Positions 1 to 8,129 of a stretch of 37,684 nucleotides of DNA are shown piece after piece. This stretch comes from Lachnospiraceae bacterium (GTDB taxonomy: Bacteria > Bacillota_A > Clostridia > Lachnospirales > Lachnospiraceae). The notes beneath the pieces are model-generated. The model was given only the letters and a program-made list of their open reading frames with translations. It was not told where the DNA came from and ran no database searches. The translations under genes were made by a program, and so were the position numbers. How positions within the stretch are numbered: the stretch's first letter is position 1; each line of letters opens with the position of its first letter. The stretch spans positions 1 through 37,684 of the forward strand of contig QXWX01000067.1 of assembly GCA_009911175.1 (NCBI GenBank), written 5' to 3'.

Positions 1-1077
1 TCCATCCAACAATAAAATTAATTTTATATCTATTGACGATTGATTGATGTATTTTTCAAAAAAATCAAAAGTTCTCTTATCGTTTCTAAATATATATTTA
101 AAAATAAATTTTTCAATATTATCAGTACCAATACTTTTCATATGATATAATGGAATATAAATACTCATTATATTTTGATTTAATAGTAACTCACAGCATT
201 TAAAAAGTGAAACTGTTTTTCCCATTCCTCCTTCAGCTGTCAAAAGCAAATTAATATATTCATTGCCATTTATCCAATTTTCTGTAACATATTGAAAAAT
301 GGGTATTTCATTAGAGTTCATGTCTACATATTTGATACCAATATTATCAGTTAACTCAGGAAATAAATTATTATTTATTTCTAAAAAATAAAGTGACGAA
401 CTACCTTTTTTTATATCTTTAAAATAATATCTTTTTATAATATTTAAAATTATATTAACACTTTCTTCTATTTCAAATATATCGTGCATTTTTTTCTTTT
501 CAATTTCTTCTATTCTGTTTTCATGATCAATAAGTATTATATCTTGCTGTCTATTTTTTTTAATACTTTCACTATTTTCTATTAATAGCAGATAAATTCC
601 TAATTCAGGATAGTCATTTGAAATTATTTTATTTAATTCACCAAAATATAATTTCATAATTTCTTTTATATTATTTGATGTTATCCATTCTTCATACATA
701 CGTTGCTTTTCTAAATCAATTTGTAATTTTGATAAAGTTTCATTTAAATCATATAATATTTTTTCTAAGTTATCACTTTTTTGACATACATTTCTAATTT
801 CACTTGCCATTAGCAGAAATAAGTTCTTTGCATTTTTTTGATTTAAATGTTTTTCTGTCGAATCAGCAGCAGCTACTAATGCCAAAATAAATTCTTTCTC
901 CACTTTTTTATTAAATTCCATCTGTCCATTGAACTCTTTTATCTTAGAAGCTACTATTCCTGGAAGGTACGATGTAACAGATGTCACCGTTGCTACTGTT
1001 CCATATGATGTTACTCCAACAAGTCCCAAAATTGCACTTACAATGCTCGAATATAAATCTATTCTTTCTTCTTTCAT
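1..1077 (-). CDS. STAND/NACHT-like NTPase, N-terminal part (cut by window edge)
   Basis: The frame is open from an ATG at 1077 to the window edge (359 codons, no stop), with an AGAAAGGA ribosome site about 9 nt upstream. Residues 10-43 form a hydrophobic stretch that could enter a membrane. Residues 60-220 are charged and helical. A Walker A motif AEGGMGKT lies at 281-288 and a Walker B-like LILLLDG at 353-359. This spacing and the GGMGKT form fit STAND/NACHT-type P-loop NTPases, which in bacteria often act as phage sensors that trigger cell death or arrest; that role is inferred. The sensor half, usually C-terminal repeats, lies outside the window. It is the first gene of an AT-rich island with Septu-like genes. 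The P-loop NTPase call is firm; the exact family is not. Confidence 0.75.
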   Translation of the reverse strand, partial: MKEERIDLYSSIVSAILGLVGVTSYGTVATVTSVTSYLPGIVASKIKEFNGQMEFNKKVEKEFILALVAAADSTEKHLNQKNAKNLFLLMASEIRNVCQKSDNLEKILYDLNETLSKLQIDLEKQRMYEEWITSNNIKEIMKLYFGELNKIISNDYPELGIYLLLIENSESIKKNRQQDIILIDHENRIEEIEKKKMHDIFEIEESVNIILNIIKRYYFKDIKKGSSSLYFLEINNNLFPELTDNIGIKYVDMNSNEIPIFQYVTENWINGNEYINLLLTAEGGMGKTVSLFKCCELLLNQNIMSIYIPLYHMKSIGTDNIEKFIFKYIFRNDKRTFDFFEKYINQSSIDIKLILLLDG

Positions 1078-1392
1078 CTACAAATTTTCCTTTCTAATTA
1101 ACTCTTTTTCCAGAAAATTATCATTCTAGAAAATTTTGCATCCTTACACTAATATTTGACAGTTTTCATGTTTTATTTACACCCTTAAATCAATCTATTT
1201 AACAAAAGTTTTGTCTATTTAACTTCATCGCTACAATTATGTAGTATACAACATTACACCTATACCGTTACAGAATTATCGACTCGTTTAATTTTTAAGT
1301 TTCAAAAACTGTACATTTTTATAGGGGTTCAATAAAATACTTTTTATACTTAGTGGGTAAACAATTTGATACTAGAAATGATGGTTCACACA

Positions 1393-1572
1393 CTACCGGC
1401 ACAAACTTGCCATAGTAAAATTTTTCGAGTTAAAATCGCTTTCAATATAAGCAAGTTGTTGCCCTTCCCATCTATTGTAAGAAGCTACAACAATCAGACA
1501 GTTTAAATTTGTTTTGAAAAAATGTGATCCTTCCAATCGCTTATTCTTAAATTTTAGTATTTGCTTCATCAT
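1393..1572 (-). CDS. Small hypothetical protein (doubtful)
   Basis: A 59-residue frame starting MMKQILKFKN; AAGGAG lies only 1-4 nt before the two possible ATGs, which is tight. A longer version could start at 1626. I do not recognise the product. It lacks a clear signal peptide or motif and sits alone in a noncoding stretch, so it may be a remnant or a chance frame. Confidence 0.25.
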   Translation of the reverse strand: MMKQILKFKNKRLEGSHFFKTNLNCLIVVASYNRWEGQQLAYIESDFNSKNFTMASLCR

Positions 1573-1626
1573 ACTCCTTCCACCACAGATAAGCGCCACA
1601 CTTATTCCTTCTAAATAATATACCAT

Positions 1627-1662
1627 ACAGTATCAATTTTTGATAGCAAAAATTGATACTGT
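1627..1662. repeat. Perfect 15-bp inverted repeat, 6-nt loop
   Basis: ACAGTATCAATTTTT, spacer GATAGC, then the exact reverse complement. It lies just upstream of the longer possible start of the 1393 ORF. It could be an operator, a terminator-like hairpin or a mobile-element end. There is no clear T-tract, so an operator or element end is more likely. Confidence 0.7.
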
Positions 1663-1858
1663 AGATTGTTTTACCTAAATTTCGCATTATGGTCATATGT
1701 TAATTTCAATCTCCAAAATCTATAGGAATATTTTGTCACACCCATGAACTTCTGTGTTCCACCACCTAGTCTTAATCTGACTGGAAACCTCAATTATTTC
1801 TAGGGTGTCAAATCATGACAGGATATTTTGCAAATACATGAAGTTAAGCCATATCAAA

Positions 1859-2145
1859 AGTTTCGTAAACGGTAAAAAGGAATTGTTACATACAACTGTA
1901 CTTTGCGCCAGACAGCGACCCTTGCATTTCAGAGAAAATAGCAAGGACTAAAGCCGACATAAATGGCCCATTGACACTGAAATGCAACTACAGAATGGCA
2001 ATCAAGCAGATCAATAAGATAATCTGCTATAGTTAACTCGAAAGTGACCAACAATAACGCATCGCGACCGTTTTGCTCCTCAAGGCTAGCCATCATAGGC
2101 CACTATTACATACAACATTGTCTTTCTACCGTTTACTCAAGAAAC
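1859..2145. other. Block with complementary ends and internal hairpins
   Basis: The left end (1859-1879, containing CGTAAACGGTA) is nearly complementary to the right end (2122-2145, containing TACCGTTTAC). Inside are a CCTTGC/GCAAGG hairpin (1921-1946), GCATTTCAG at 1925-1933 matched by CTGAAATGC at 1977-1985, and AGCAGAT/ATCTGCT (2005-2028). It may be a small non-autonomous element or a structured RNA; no family is recognised. Confidence 0.35.
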
Positions 2146-2213
2146 TGCAAAAAAGCCTTTGTAACATATACTTTCCTAATATTTTAGTAAACAGTAGATA
2201 GTCCGTACCTATA

Positions 2214-2257
2214 CAAAACTGGAGCAAACCTGTATGATAGAGACAGATTTGCTCCAG
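2214..2257 (-). terminator. Probable intrinsic terminator after left IS66 remnant
   Basis: A 15-bp stem with one mismatch (2219-2233 with 2243-2257), followed on the minus strand by TTTTG. It lies just beyond the stop of the leftward IS66 transposase tail. Confidence 0.65.
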
Positions 2258-2259
2258 CC

Positions 2260-2561
2260 TTATTTCACTTCATCTTTACCGAGTTTCCGGCAGTTTGCTG
2301 GAAAGTTCGGTGACCAGGGGAGCAGGTCGTCCAAAAAACGGCGGTGAGTATCGTCCAAATGCTTTGGGATTTCGGTAAGCAGGTATTCAAAATAATCATA
2401 TGGTTTTCAGATTGTTTGCTTTTGCAGCCTCGGCTATGCTGTAAATGATTGCGCTTGACTTCGCGCCAGCAACCGTATCGATCATCACCCAGTTCTTCTT
2501 TCCGATACAGAATCCACGGATTGACTGTTCGGCACGATATCCGAATATTCGGATATCGTGC
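2260..2561 (-). pseudogene. tnpC: IS66-family transposase, C-terminal remnant (leftward copy)
   Basis: Read on the minus strand from the palindrome, the frame gives RAEQSIRGFCIGKKNWV and then the IS66 tail up to NNLK. An extra A near 2405 then shifts the frame; the next frame continues PYDYFEYLLTEIPKHLDD and LPWSPNFP to a TAA at 2260-2262. These are hallmarks of the IS66 TnpC C-terminus. The catalytic core is absent, so it cannot be active. It shares a 30-bp palindrome with the rightward copy. Confidence 0.85.
2532..2561. repeat. 30-bp perfect palindrome joining two IS66 tails
   Basis: The left half GCACGATATCCGAAT is followed directly by its exact reverse complement, centred at 2546/2547. 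Each half continues outward into the RAE codons of one IS66 transposase tail, so this is the exact junction of the head-to-head fusion. Confidence 0.95.
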
Positions 2562-2778
2562 TGAGAGAGCGATCAAGAACTTCGCCATCGGCCGCCGCAA
2601 CTGGCTGTTTTCCAAAAGTATCAAAGGAGCCGGGGTCAGCGCGGTCGTATACAGCATCACAGAGACAGCGCTGCTGAATGGTCTTAAGCCCTATGACTAT
2701 CTGGCCTACATATTGGAACGAATGAAAGATTTAGGCTCGTTTCCTTCAAAGGAAGCCCTTCAGGAGCTATTGCCATAG
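2532..2778 (+). pseudogene. tnpC: IS66-family transposase, C-terminal remnant (rightward copy)
   Basis: From the palindrome rightward the frame reads RAERAIKNFAIGRRNWLFSK, then a typical IS66 tail (VVYSITETALLNGLKPYDYL) ending in LLP and a stop. It is a different IS66 subtype from the leftward copy (RRNWLFSK against KKNWVMID). The conserved NN(R/P)AE region before RAE is replaced by palindromic sequence, so the two tails are joined head to head. Only the C-terminal part remains. Confidence 0.85.
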
Positions 2779-3043
2779 GCAGGATACCTACCGGAATCCT
2801 GCCGTACAAATCAGCCAAAGAGTACGTCCACTTACGCAGAAGATTCTGGTTGGATTTTTTTGTCAAAGTACAGATGAATTTAAATGATGATCAGTTTTCA
2901 TCAAGGCACAGTTTACCAAATATTGGAGATCTGGAACTGGTACGGATTATTTCGTGCTTACTCTCATTAAAAGTCTGTAAAATATACTTTGAAAAAATCA
3001 CCTTTTTATCTTGAAAGTTTTTAATATGATATCCAAACACACA

Positions 3044-3331
3044 CTAATGCCATATGATCTTTATTTGCTCAACCGGATTTTGCATTGGCATTATATATAT
3101 TGTAAAATTTTTTCCTTTTTCATTACACCAAAACAAATAATCTCTATGCATTACTTCATTTTCAAACTCCGAATCGTATAATTTTTCTTTAGGATAGTAT
3201 TCAACTTCAATTATAAAATCATGATTTCCATCTATAACATAAAAATCACAAAGGCACCGTTTTATTTCACTACCTCCCAATGGAACACTAAATATTTCTT
3301 TACCATATATTTGCATTTCTTTCTTTTTCAT
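3044..3331 (-). CDS. Hypothetical protein, 95 residues
   Basis: An intact small frame starting MKKKEMQIYGKE. An in-frame TAA directly precedes the ATG, so the start is forced unless the protein is expressed another way. The ribosome site is weak. The sequence is hydrophilic and aromatic-rich with no motif I recognise. It follows the DUF2971 gene by 84 bp in the same direction and may share its transcript. Role unknown; its place in a defence-type island is the only hint. Confidence 0.5.
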   Translation of the reverse strand: MKKKEMQIYGKEIFSVPLGGSEIKRCLCDFYVIDGNHDFIIEVEYYPKEKLYDSEFENEVMHRDYLFWCNEKGKNFTIYIMPMQNPVEQIKIIWH

Positions 3332-3414
3332 TTAATTATATATACTGACATCAACATTAGTCATTTTTTCTAGTATTGCGAAAATGCTTTATATAGTATA
3401 AATCCCAAATCGCC

Positions 3415-4275
3415 TTATTTCAATTTGTAAATTTCCGATTGTCCATCAAATTTTAATTTTTTTAATTGGCATATATCTTTGATAATATCTACATACCACT
3501 TCGGGGCTACTGGGTGCACCATAACACCTTCTAAAAACTCAGATATATCTCCCGCATCCTCCATTCTAACATTGTTATCACCAAACCTATCCCAATTTGC
3601 TCTTTGGTCACAAATTCTTTCAGATAAATAATCAATAATTTCCTCATCGTTTTTGCCTTTTATCTGCTCCTCAATGTTAAATTTCACACCAGAACTGGAT
3701 AACCCCTCTGCACTATATAAACTATTGTCTGCAATTAACAAACGGTATTCTCCTTCATGTCTAAACGCAGGTCTTTTGTGGAAATATGTTTCGTGTGCTA
3801 ACAATCTATCCTTCATTTGGCTAATTTGCTGCTCCAAAATAGATTTTTTATTTAAATCATAATTGACTTTTTCGAGATAGACACTAAACTGTTCTCCCTC
3901 TGGAAAAACCTTTTTAGTATGAGCCAACAACTTATCGTCTTTTGTCCTTATTCTGATTGCTTTATTTCCGTATGAATAACATCTCCACATAGCATCTGTT
4001 TCTGGATGTTTTGACCAGCATTGAGCATATGTAAACCACTTACTGTGCCACATTCGGAAATAATTGTCTGGAATTGCATAGTAATTCCTTGGACATAAAT
4101 AATAATACATTTCACTTACTATTTTCCGAACATCTTCAGGTGTTTCTATATGTGAAAATAAATAACCTTCATATTTATCATCCCAAAAAGATGGACGTAC
4201 AAATCTATCCTTATTGTTTATGGTGAGATTTACAAAATCTTCAAAACCAATATATCTAAAAAGTTTTTTGCTCAC
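3415..4275 (-). CDS. DUF2971-type protein
   Basis: 286 residues. The best start is the GTG at 4275, six nt after a perfect AGGAGG; an upstream start at 4311 would put that ribosome site inside the gene. Features typical of DUF2971 (PF11185) are an N-terminal RPSFWDDKYEG box, CWSKHPETDAMWRCYS near residues 85-100, and an A(I/V)RIRT strand just after. The conserved Trp, Asp, Glu and Arg residues suggest a catalytic pocket, but no activity is assigned to the family that I can state with confidence. Such genes are often seen beside phage-defence genes, and this one lies downstream of Septu-like and TIGR02391 genes on the same strand. Confidence 0.75.
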   Translation of the reverse strand: MSKKLFRYIGFEDFVNLTINNKDRFVRPSFWDDKYEGYLFSHIETPEDVRKIVSEMYYYLCPRNYYAIPDNYFRMWHSKWFTYAQCWSKHPETDAMWRCYSYGNKAIRIRTKDDKLLAHTKKVFPEGEQFSVYLEKVNYDLNKKSILEQQISQMKDRLLAHETYFHKRPAFRHEGEYRLLIADNSLYSAEGLSSSGVKFNIEEQIKGKNDEEIIDYLSERICDQRANWDRFGDNNVRMEDAGDISEFLEGVMVHPVAPKWYVDIIKDICQLKKLKFDGQSEIYKLK

Positions 4276-4420
4276 TAAATACCTCCTAACCTGGATAAAC
4301 CAGAAAAGCATAATACGAAAATTTTGCTATTTTGCAAAAAAAAATTGTTCGTAAGTGACTAATTTACGTTCCTTCCATTTTAGTAACCTATCCACCTATT
4401 CTTTCTCACAAGTACCGTCT

Positions 4421-5113
4421 TTATTTATCCAGCACATACATTAACTGGCTTGCAAGCATAATCTGTTCTATTGCCTCTCTTTTTGTGCATGAAAGATTCT
4501 CATGAGCGGATGGATTTCTATATGCCGCAAAAGCCCCTTCAAATATAGATTGTATACCTCTACGATAATCCTTTCCACTGGCTGTGGATAAATCAGCAAA
4601 ATGGTATGCCCCATTCTCCGTAAGTAACGCACCTATAATATTACCAACTTTACTTGGTACTGTATCACTTGGCTTTAGCAATTGAAAAAGTTCCCTTAAT
4701 CTTGTTTCTACCTCTTTAATTGCTTTTTCTGCCGCTGAATCATAATACCCATCACAAAATAACTCTTGTGAAACTGCAACAATACGAGGATGAATCTCAT
4801 GCCAAACAGCTATATCAACAGGCTCTTGTACGATATGACCAATGATAATATATAATTCACCAAATACCGCAGTATTTACTGTAATTGCACCATATACAGA
4901 ACTTTTAAAAAGGTTGGTAGAAATATTCTTTAACTCTCTCGCATAAAAAGGATATTCCTTTACAATCTCTTCTGCTATTGTATTAATTTGATAACAAATA
5001 TTATTTGCTGAAGTCATATCCGTTGTTACCATTCCAGTAGAAGCTAATCCCATATTTACATTGTTAATCCAACTTTGCAAACTTCTAAGTTCATTCTCAT
5101 ACACAATTTTCAT
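4421..5113 (-). CDS. TIGR02391/Ymh-type protein
   Basis: 230 residues starting MKIVYENELR, with a G-rich ribosome site about 10 nt upstream. The C-terminal third (FEGAFAAYRNPSAHE, then an acidic helical tail ending LMYVLDK) matches the signature of the TIGR02391/Hypoth_Ymh family, whose R-N-P-x-A-H-E box resembles HEPN-like RNase motifs. The N-terminal part is helical and probably binds a partner or senses something. Function is unproven; these proteins recur in defence islands and on prophages. It lies between PtuB and the DUF2971 gene. Confidence 0.7.
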   Translation of the reverse strand: MKIVYENELRSLQSWINNVNMGLASTGMVTTDMTSANNICYQINTIAEEIVKEYPFYARELKNISTNLFKSSVYGAITVNTAVFGELYIIIGHIVQEPVDIAVWHEIHPRIVAVSQELFCDGYYDSAAEKAIKEVETRLRELFQLLKPSDTVPSKVGNIIGALLTENGAYHFADLSTASGKDYRRGIQSIFEGAFAAYRNPSAHENLSCTKREAIEQIMLASQLMYVLDK

Positions 5114-5166
5114 TACCTGACATCCCCCTATTTATTCCCTGTTGTTTTTTACTCTTTCTATTTTAC

Positions 5167-5274
5167 TCACTCGCTTGTAGTAAAACTGTAATACTCTACT
5201 CCCCCTATTGCTCTGTTCTGCTCCACAAATGCCAACAATTCCGCCGTGCTACTGTAATAAATACCATTATTCAT
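5167..5274 (-). CDS. Possible 35-residue small protein
   Basis: An ATG at 5274 opens a 35-codon frame starting MNNGIYYSSTAELLAFVEQN and ending in TGA at 5167, preceded by GAAGGAAGAG close to the start. It is the only coding candidate in the 204-bp gap between ptuB and the TIGR02391 gene and reads in the same direction. The composition is protein-like, but length alone proves nothing. Confidence 0.35.
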   Translation of the reverse strand: MNNGIYYSSTAELLAFVEQNRAIGGVEYYSFTTSE

Positions 5275-5317
5275 CTCTTCCTTCTAAAGGTACAAACTTT
5301 TAAAATAAAAATGCATA

Positions 5318-6169
5318 TTATTGATTAGGTAAATATTCATTCCAAAACCAATCACTTTGAATTATTGCATCATACATTGCCGCTTGCCAAGTGTTCAAAC
5401 GTATACTTTCTTTTTCTTCTATACTTTCTTCTAAATGCTCAATAGCTAATTGATTCCCTCCTTTTTTAACTAATCGTTTAATCCTAAACAAACATCCCTG
5501 AAATTCTTCACATGCCTGTAATTTATATAAATCATTCAAATTAAATTTTACAAAATGGTTTTTTGCCCTTTCATATTTTATGTATTCCCATTCTTCTGGA
5601 AAGTCTACATAAAACTCAAAGGTAATAGGATCCTCTTCTATTAGTTTAGCTTTTATCCAGACCTCATCTGTAAAATCATCATAATATGGATGAATAGTTT
5701 CTTCTTTATAACTATTAAAAGTTTCATTCAATTTATCATGATTACAATCTGAACATGAAGGAACCAGATTAAATGGAGTTATAGCAAACAAAGGAAATTT
5801 TGATTTCGGCAAATAATGATCAAGTGTCTGTACTCTCCTCTGTCCACAGAAAGGACATCTACCAAAAGGTGCCAAAAGCTTAATTGCATCATAATACGGC
5901 CTGCCTCCCTCTCCTTTACGCACAAATTTATTATTATACAATTTAATCATATCATTTTTCGTTACACCACCTACAATTTTCATGTTTTGTGTAAGAACAC
6001 TCAACCTTCCTTCTTTTGCTAATGCATCATAATCTTCACTTTTACTACAGATTTCTGCTTTACTAATAGAAATGCGTTCCTTAGATGTTCCAGTTCCATC
6101 ACGCATATTCAATATACAGTCTTCTATAATTTTATCCTGATCAAATTGAGGCTTCTCTAACTTAATCAT
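5318..6169 (-). CDS. ptuB: Septu-type HNH endonuclease (PtuB-like)
   Basis: 283 residues from the ATG at 6169, which overlaps the ptuA stop as ATGATTAA; AAGGG lies 8 nt upstream. A zinc-bound HNH fold is visible: CPFC at 105-108, the LDHYLPKS box with His at 118, an Asn at about 134 and CSDC at 139-142. HNH nucleases paired with an AAA/ABC-type ATPase form the Septu (PtuAB) antiphage system, in which the ATPase restrains or directs the nuclease that cleaves DNA. The four-base overlap with the ATPase implies translational coupling and fixed stoichiometry. It could belong to another ATPase-HNH defence pair, but Septu fits best. Confidence 0.82.
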   Translation of the reverse strand: MIKLEKPQFDQDKIIEDCILNMRDGTGTSKERISISKAEICSKSEDYDALAKEGRLSVLTQNMKIVGGVTKNDMIKLYNNKFVRKGEGGRPYYDAIKLLAPFGRCPFCGQRRVQTLDHYLPKSKFPLFAITPFNLVPSCSDCNHDKLNETFNSYKEETIHPYYDDFTDEVWIKAKLIEEDPITFEFYVDFPEEWEYIKYERAKNHFVKFNLNDLYKLQACEEFQGCLFRIKRLVKKGGNQLAIEHLEESIEEKESIRLNTWQAAMYDAIIQSDWFWNEYLPNQ

Positions 6170-7736
6170 CTCCATCACCCTTATATGTCTCTTTGTCAAG
6201 CATATACATTTTTAATATAGCACGTGCTTCTTTACCCAATTCATTTCCAAAATATTTTAAAGCATCATTATATGACTTCTTTTGTTTTGCCACTTGTTGT
6301 AATATTTTATGAAATCCAGAGTTTGCAACCTCATATCCAAAAATTTCACTTGTTAATTCTCCTAAATTTTCACCAAATGTTTCTATTTGTGGACGTTCAT
6401 TGATTAAACAGTTCCCTGACCGTCTTAATATCCATACACATTTTTTAGGCACTTCTTGAACAATAACAGGCGAATGCGTTGCAATGATACCCACTCCATT
6501 TCTATATATCAGCAAATCAGACAATGCCCTGATAAATGCCGACACTAACGGAGGATGTAAATGTTCTTCTGGTTCGTCTAATAGAACTAGCGTTTTTTCT
6601 TCAACTAAATCTATCAGCTTCGCTATTGTAAGCAAAATAACTTTATGTCCTGAACTCAAATTTATAAATTGAGGTTCGATTTTTTGTTTATAGCATTCTC
6701 GGTCAATTCTTTTTCTATACTGAATAATGCTTTCGTTTTGTTCTCGTGGGTTCTCAAAACGAATTTGCTTTTTCATATCTTCTTCATTACCAAGTGAAGT
6801 CCATCTCTTTATTTCTAAGTCTTGGAAAGTATTATCAGATTCCAGGACATCAATCATTCTATTCCATAATTTATGTTTTCTTCCATTTACAATTTTGTAA
6901 AAACTTTCAAAAAAATCTTTCGCTAACTGACTTCGGCTCTTTACCGTTTTTTTTCCAACGAGACCTACAAATGTATACGGAATTGGATAGTCTTCTTCAA
7001 AATCGGTTTCATCTAGTGACATATCAAATGCACTAAAAGATACGAAAACAACGTTAGCAAAATCATTCGTCCAATCTGTTTCAAAAATCCCATATTTCTG
7101 CTTATCATCTGCTATCTCTAATGCCATTAGCATGTGTTTTAAAATTGTTGTTTTACCAACACCATTTTTCCCTATTAATACATGAATATTGGTCGGCGGT
7201 ACTTTTTTGCATTCAACACTAAAACTCAATTCTACATTTTCATTAGTGATTGGACTTTTCTGTGACAACGTATATGTAAAATCATAATCTGTTAATTTAG
7301 CGCCTCCATTTGCTATACGATTAAACTGCCCTTTCACCATACTTACAGTAATATCTCGTAATAGTGAAACTCGCGTTACATCATATTCTCGTACTTCCTC
7401 AAATAACTCCAGATTGAACGCTATATCATTCATTGCCTTTAGGTACTCTTCACGAAAATAATATTCTTTTAACGTTTCATAATATTCTTCGTTTTCCCCT
7501 AATGAGAAAAAATCTTCTTCTAATTCCGTAAACTCTTCTGGCAACTCTGGTCTTCTTTCTTTCTGATGCTTCTTTCCAATTTTAACTCCACCTATACGTC
7601 GTTTCATACCATCTTTATAATAAAAAACTTGAAATAAAGTTTCATACGTAAACCAATCATCCCATTTATCATTTATTAAATAAATAATTTTTCCCTCTTC
7701 ATTCATATCAATTTTATCCGCTATCTTGAAACGCAT
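6162..7736 (-). CDS. ptuA: Septu-type ATPase (PtuA-like)
   Basis: 524 residues from the ATG at 7736. A GTG at 7760 would also open the frame, but GGAAGGGAG lies inside that extension and serves the ATG with a longish 13-nt gap. Residues 1-150 are a family-specific N-terminus. The ATPase core shows Walker A GKNGVGKT (189-196), an LSSGH signature (360-364), Walker B LVLLDEPEEHLH (383-394) and an H-loop ATHS (419-422), the layout of SMC/ABC-like OLD-group ATPases. With the coupled HNH gene it forms a Septu-like pair, probably cytoplasmic and activated on phage infection. The long linker between Walker A and the signature fits PtuA. Confidence 0.82.
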   Translation of the reverse strand: MRFKIADKIDMNEEGKIIYLINDKWDDWFTYETLFQVFYYKDGMKRRIGGVKIGKKHQKERRPELPEEFTELEEDFFSLGENEEYYETLKEYYFREEYLKAMNDIAFNLELFEEVREYDVTRVSLLRDITVSMVKGQFNRIANGGAKLTDYDFTYTLSQKSPITNENVELSFSVECKKVPPTNIHVLIGKNGVGKTTILKHMLMALEIADDKQKYGIFETDWTNDFANVVFVSFSAFDMSLDETDFEEDYPIPYTFVGLVGKKTVKSRSQLAKDFFESFYKIVNGRKHKLWNRMIDVLESDNTFQDLEIKRWTSLGNEEDMKKQIRFENPREQNESIIQYRKRIDRECYKQKIEPQFINLSSGHKVILLTIAKLIDLVEEKTLVLLDEPEEHLHPPLVSAFIRALSDLLIYRNGVGIIATHSPVIVQEVPKKCVWILRRSGNCLINERPQIETFGENLGELTSEIFGYEVANSGFHKILQQVAKQKKSYNDALKYFGNELGKEARAILKMYMLDKETYKGDGDD

Positions 7737-7976
7737 AAATATGGTTTTTCTCCCTTCCACACACTGTCTTTATTAATATTGTATAAATTGCTAACGCAAT
7801 AATTTGCCCTACGCTATTCCTGTGTTTTGCAGTATCTCTAACGTAAATCAATCAAATAATCTTCTTATTAATTCCCTTTCTATATTTTGAAAATAACTAT
7901 CTCATTCTTTCTACTACCAATATTCTTCCTTATAGAATACAGACATAAATAGCTATAGAAAATATTTCGCCACCAT

Positions 7977-8129
7977 TTAAGTTATAATTGAATCAAAACC
8001 ATCATCATATTGTTTTATTTCTATGTGGCTACACCCCATAAACAAAACAATATCGGCATCAGAGTTCTCCGTATAGTCACTTCCGGCTCGAAAACCATAC
8101 AAAATCATAGTCTCCAAATCTCTATCCAT
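7977..8129 (-). pseudogene. Nucleotidyltransferase (MNT-type) remnant
   Basis: A 50-codon frame starting MDRDLETMILYGFRAGSDYT, followed by ENSDADIVLF. This is the G-S-x-(10)-D-x-D active-site stretch of minimal nucleotidyltransferases, with the first Ser of the usual GSRARGD replaced by Phe. It stops about 20 residues after the motif, far short of the roughly 100 residues of intact MNT antitoxins, and no HEPN partner is visible. It is a probable decayed toxin-antitoxin fragment. Confidence 0.6.

Larger units (their letters stand above)
1078..2213. other. Mostly noncoding, hairpin-rich AT-rich stretch
   Basis: About 1.1 kb between the STAND gene and the IS66 remnants. The only coding candidate is a weak short ORF at 1393-1572. 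The stretch holds a perfect 15-bp inverted repeat (1627-1662) and a block at 1859-2145 bounded by partly complementary ends, with several internal hairpins and an 11-bp direct repeat TTACATACAAC (1886-1896 and 2106-2116). I recognise no family. Confidence 0.6.

Noticed and set aside
1859..2145. Retron ncRNA next to Septu
   Set aside because: Complementary ends and hairpins are suggestive and some retrons use PtuAB effectors, but no reverse transcriptase is visible and the Septu genes are more than 3 kb away with IS66 debris between.
2684..2866. Minus-strand 60-codon frame
   Set aside because: Opposite the rightward IS66 tail; no ribosome site or motif.
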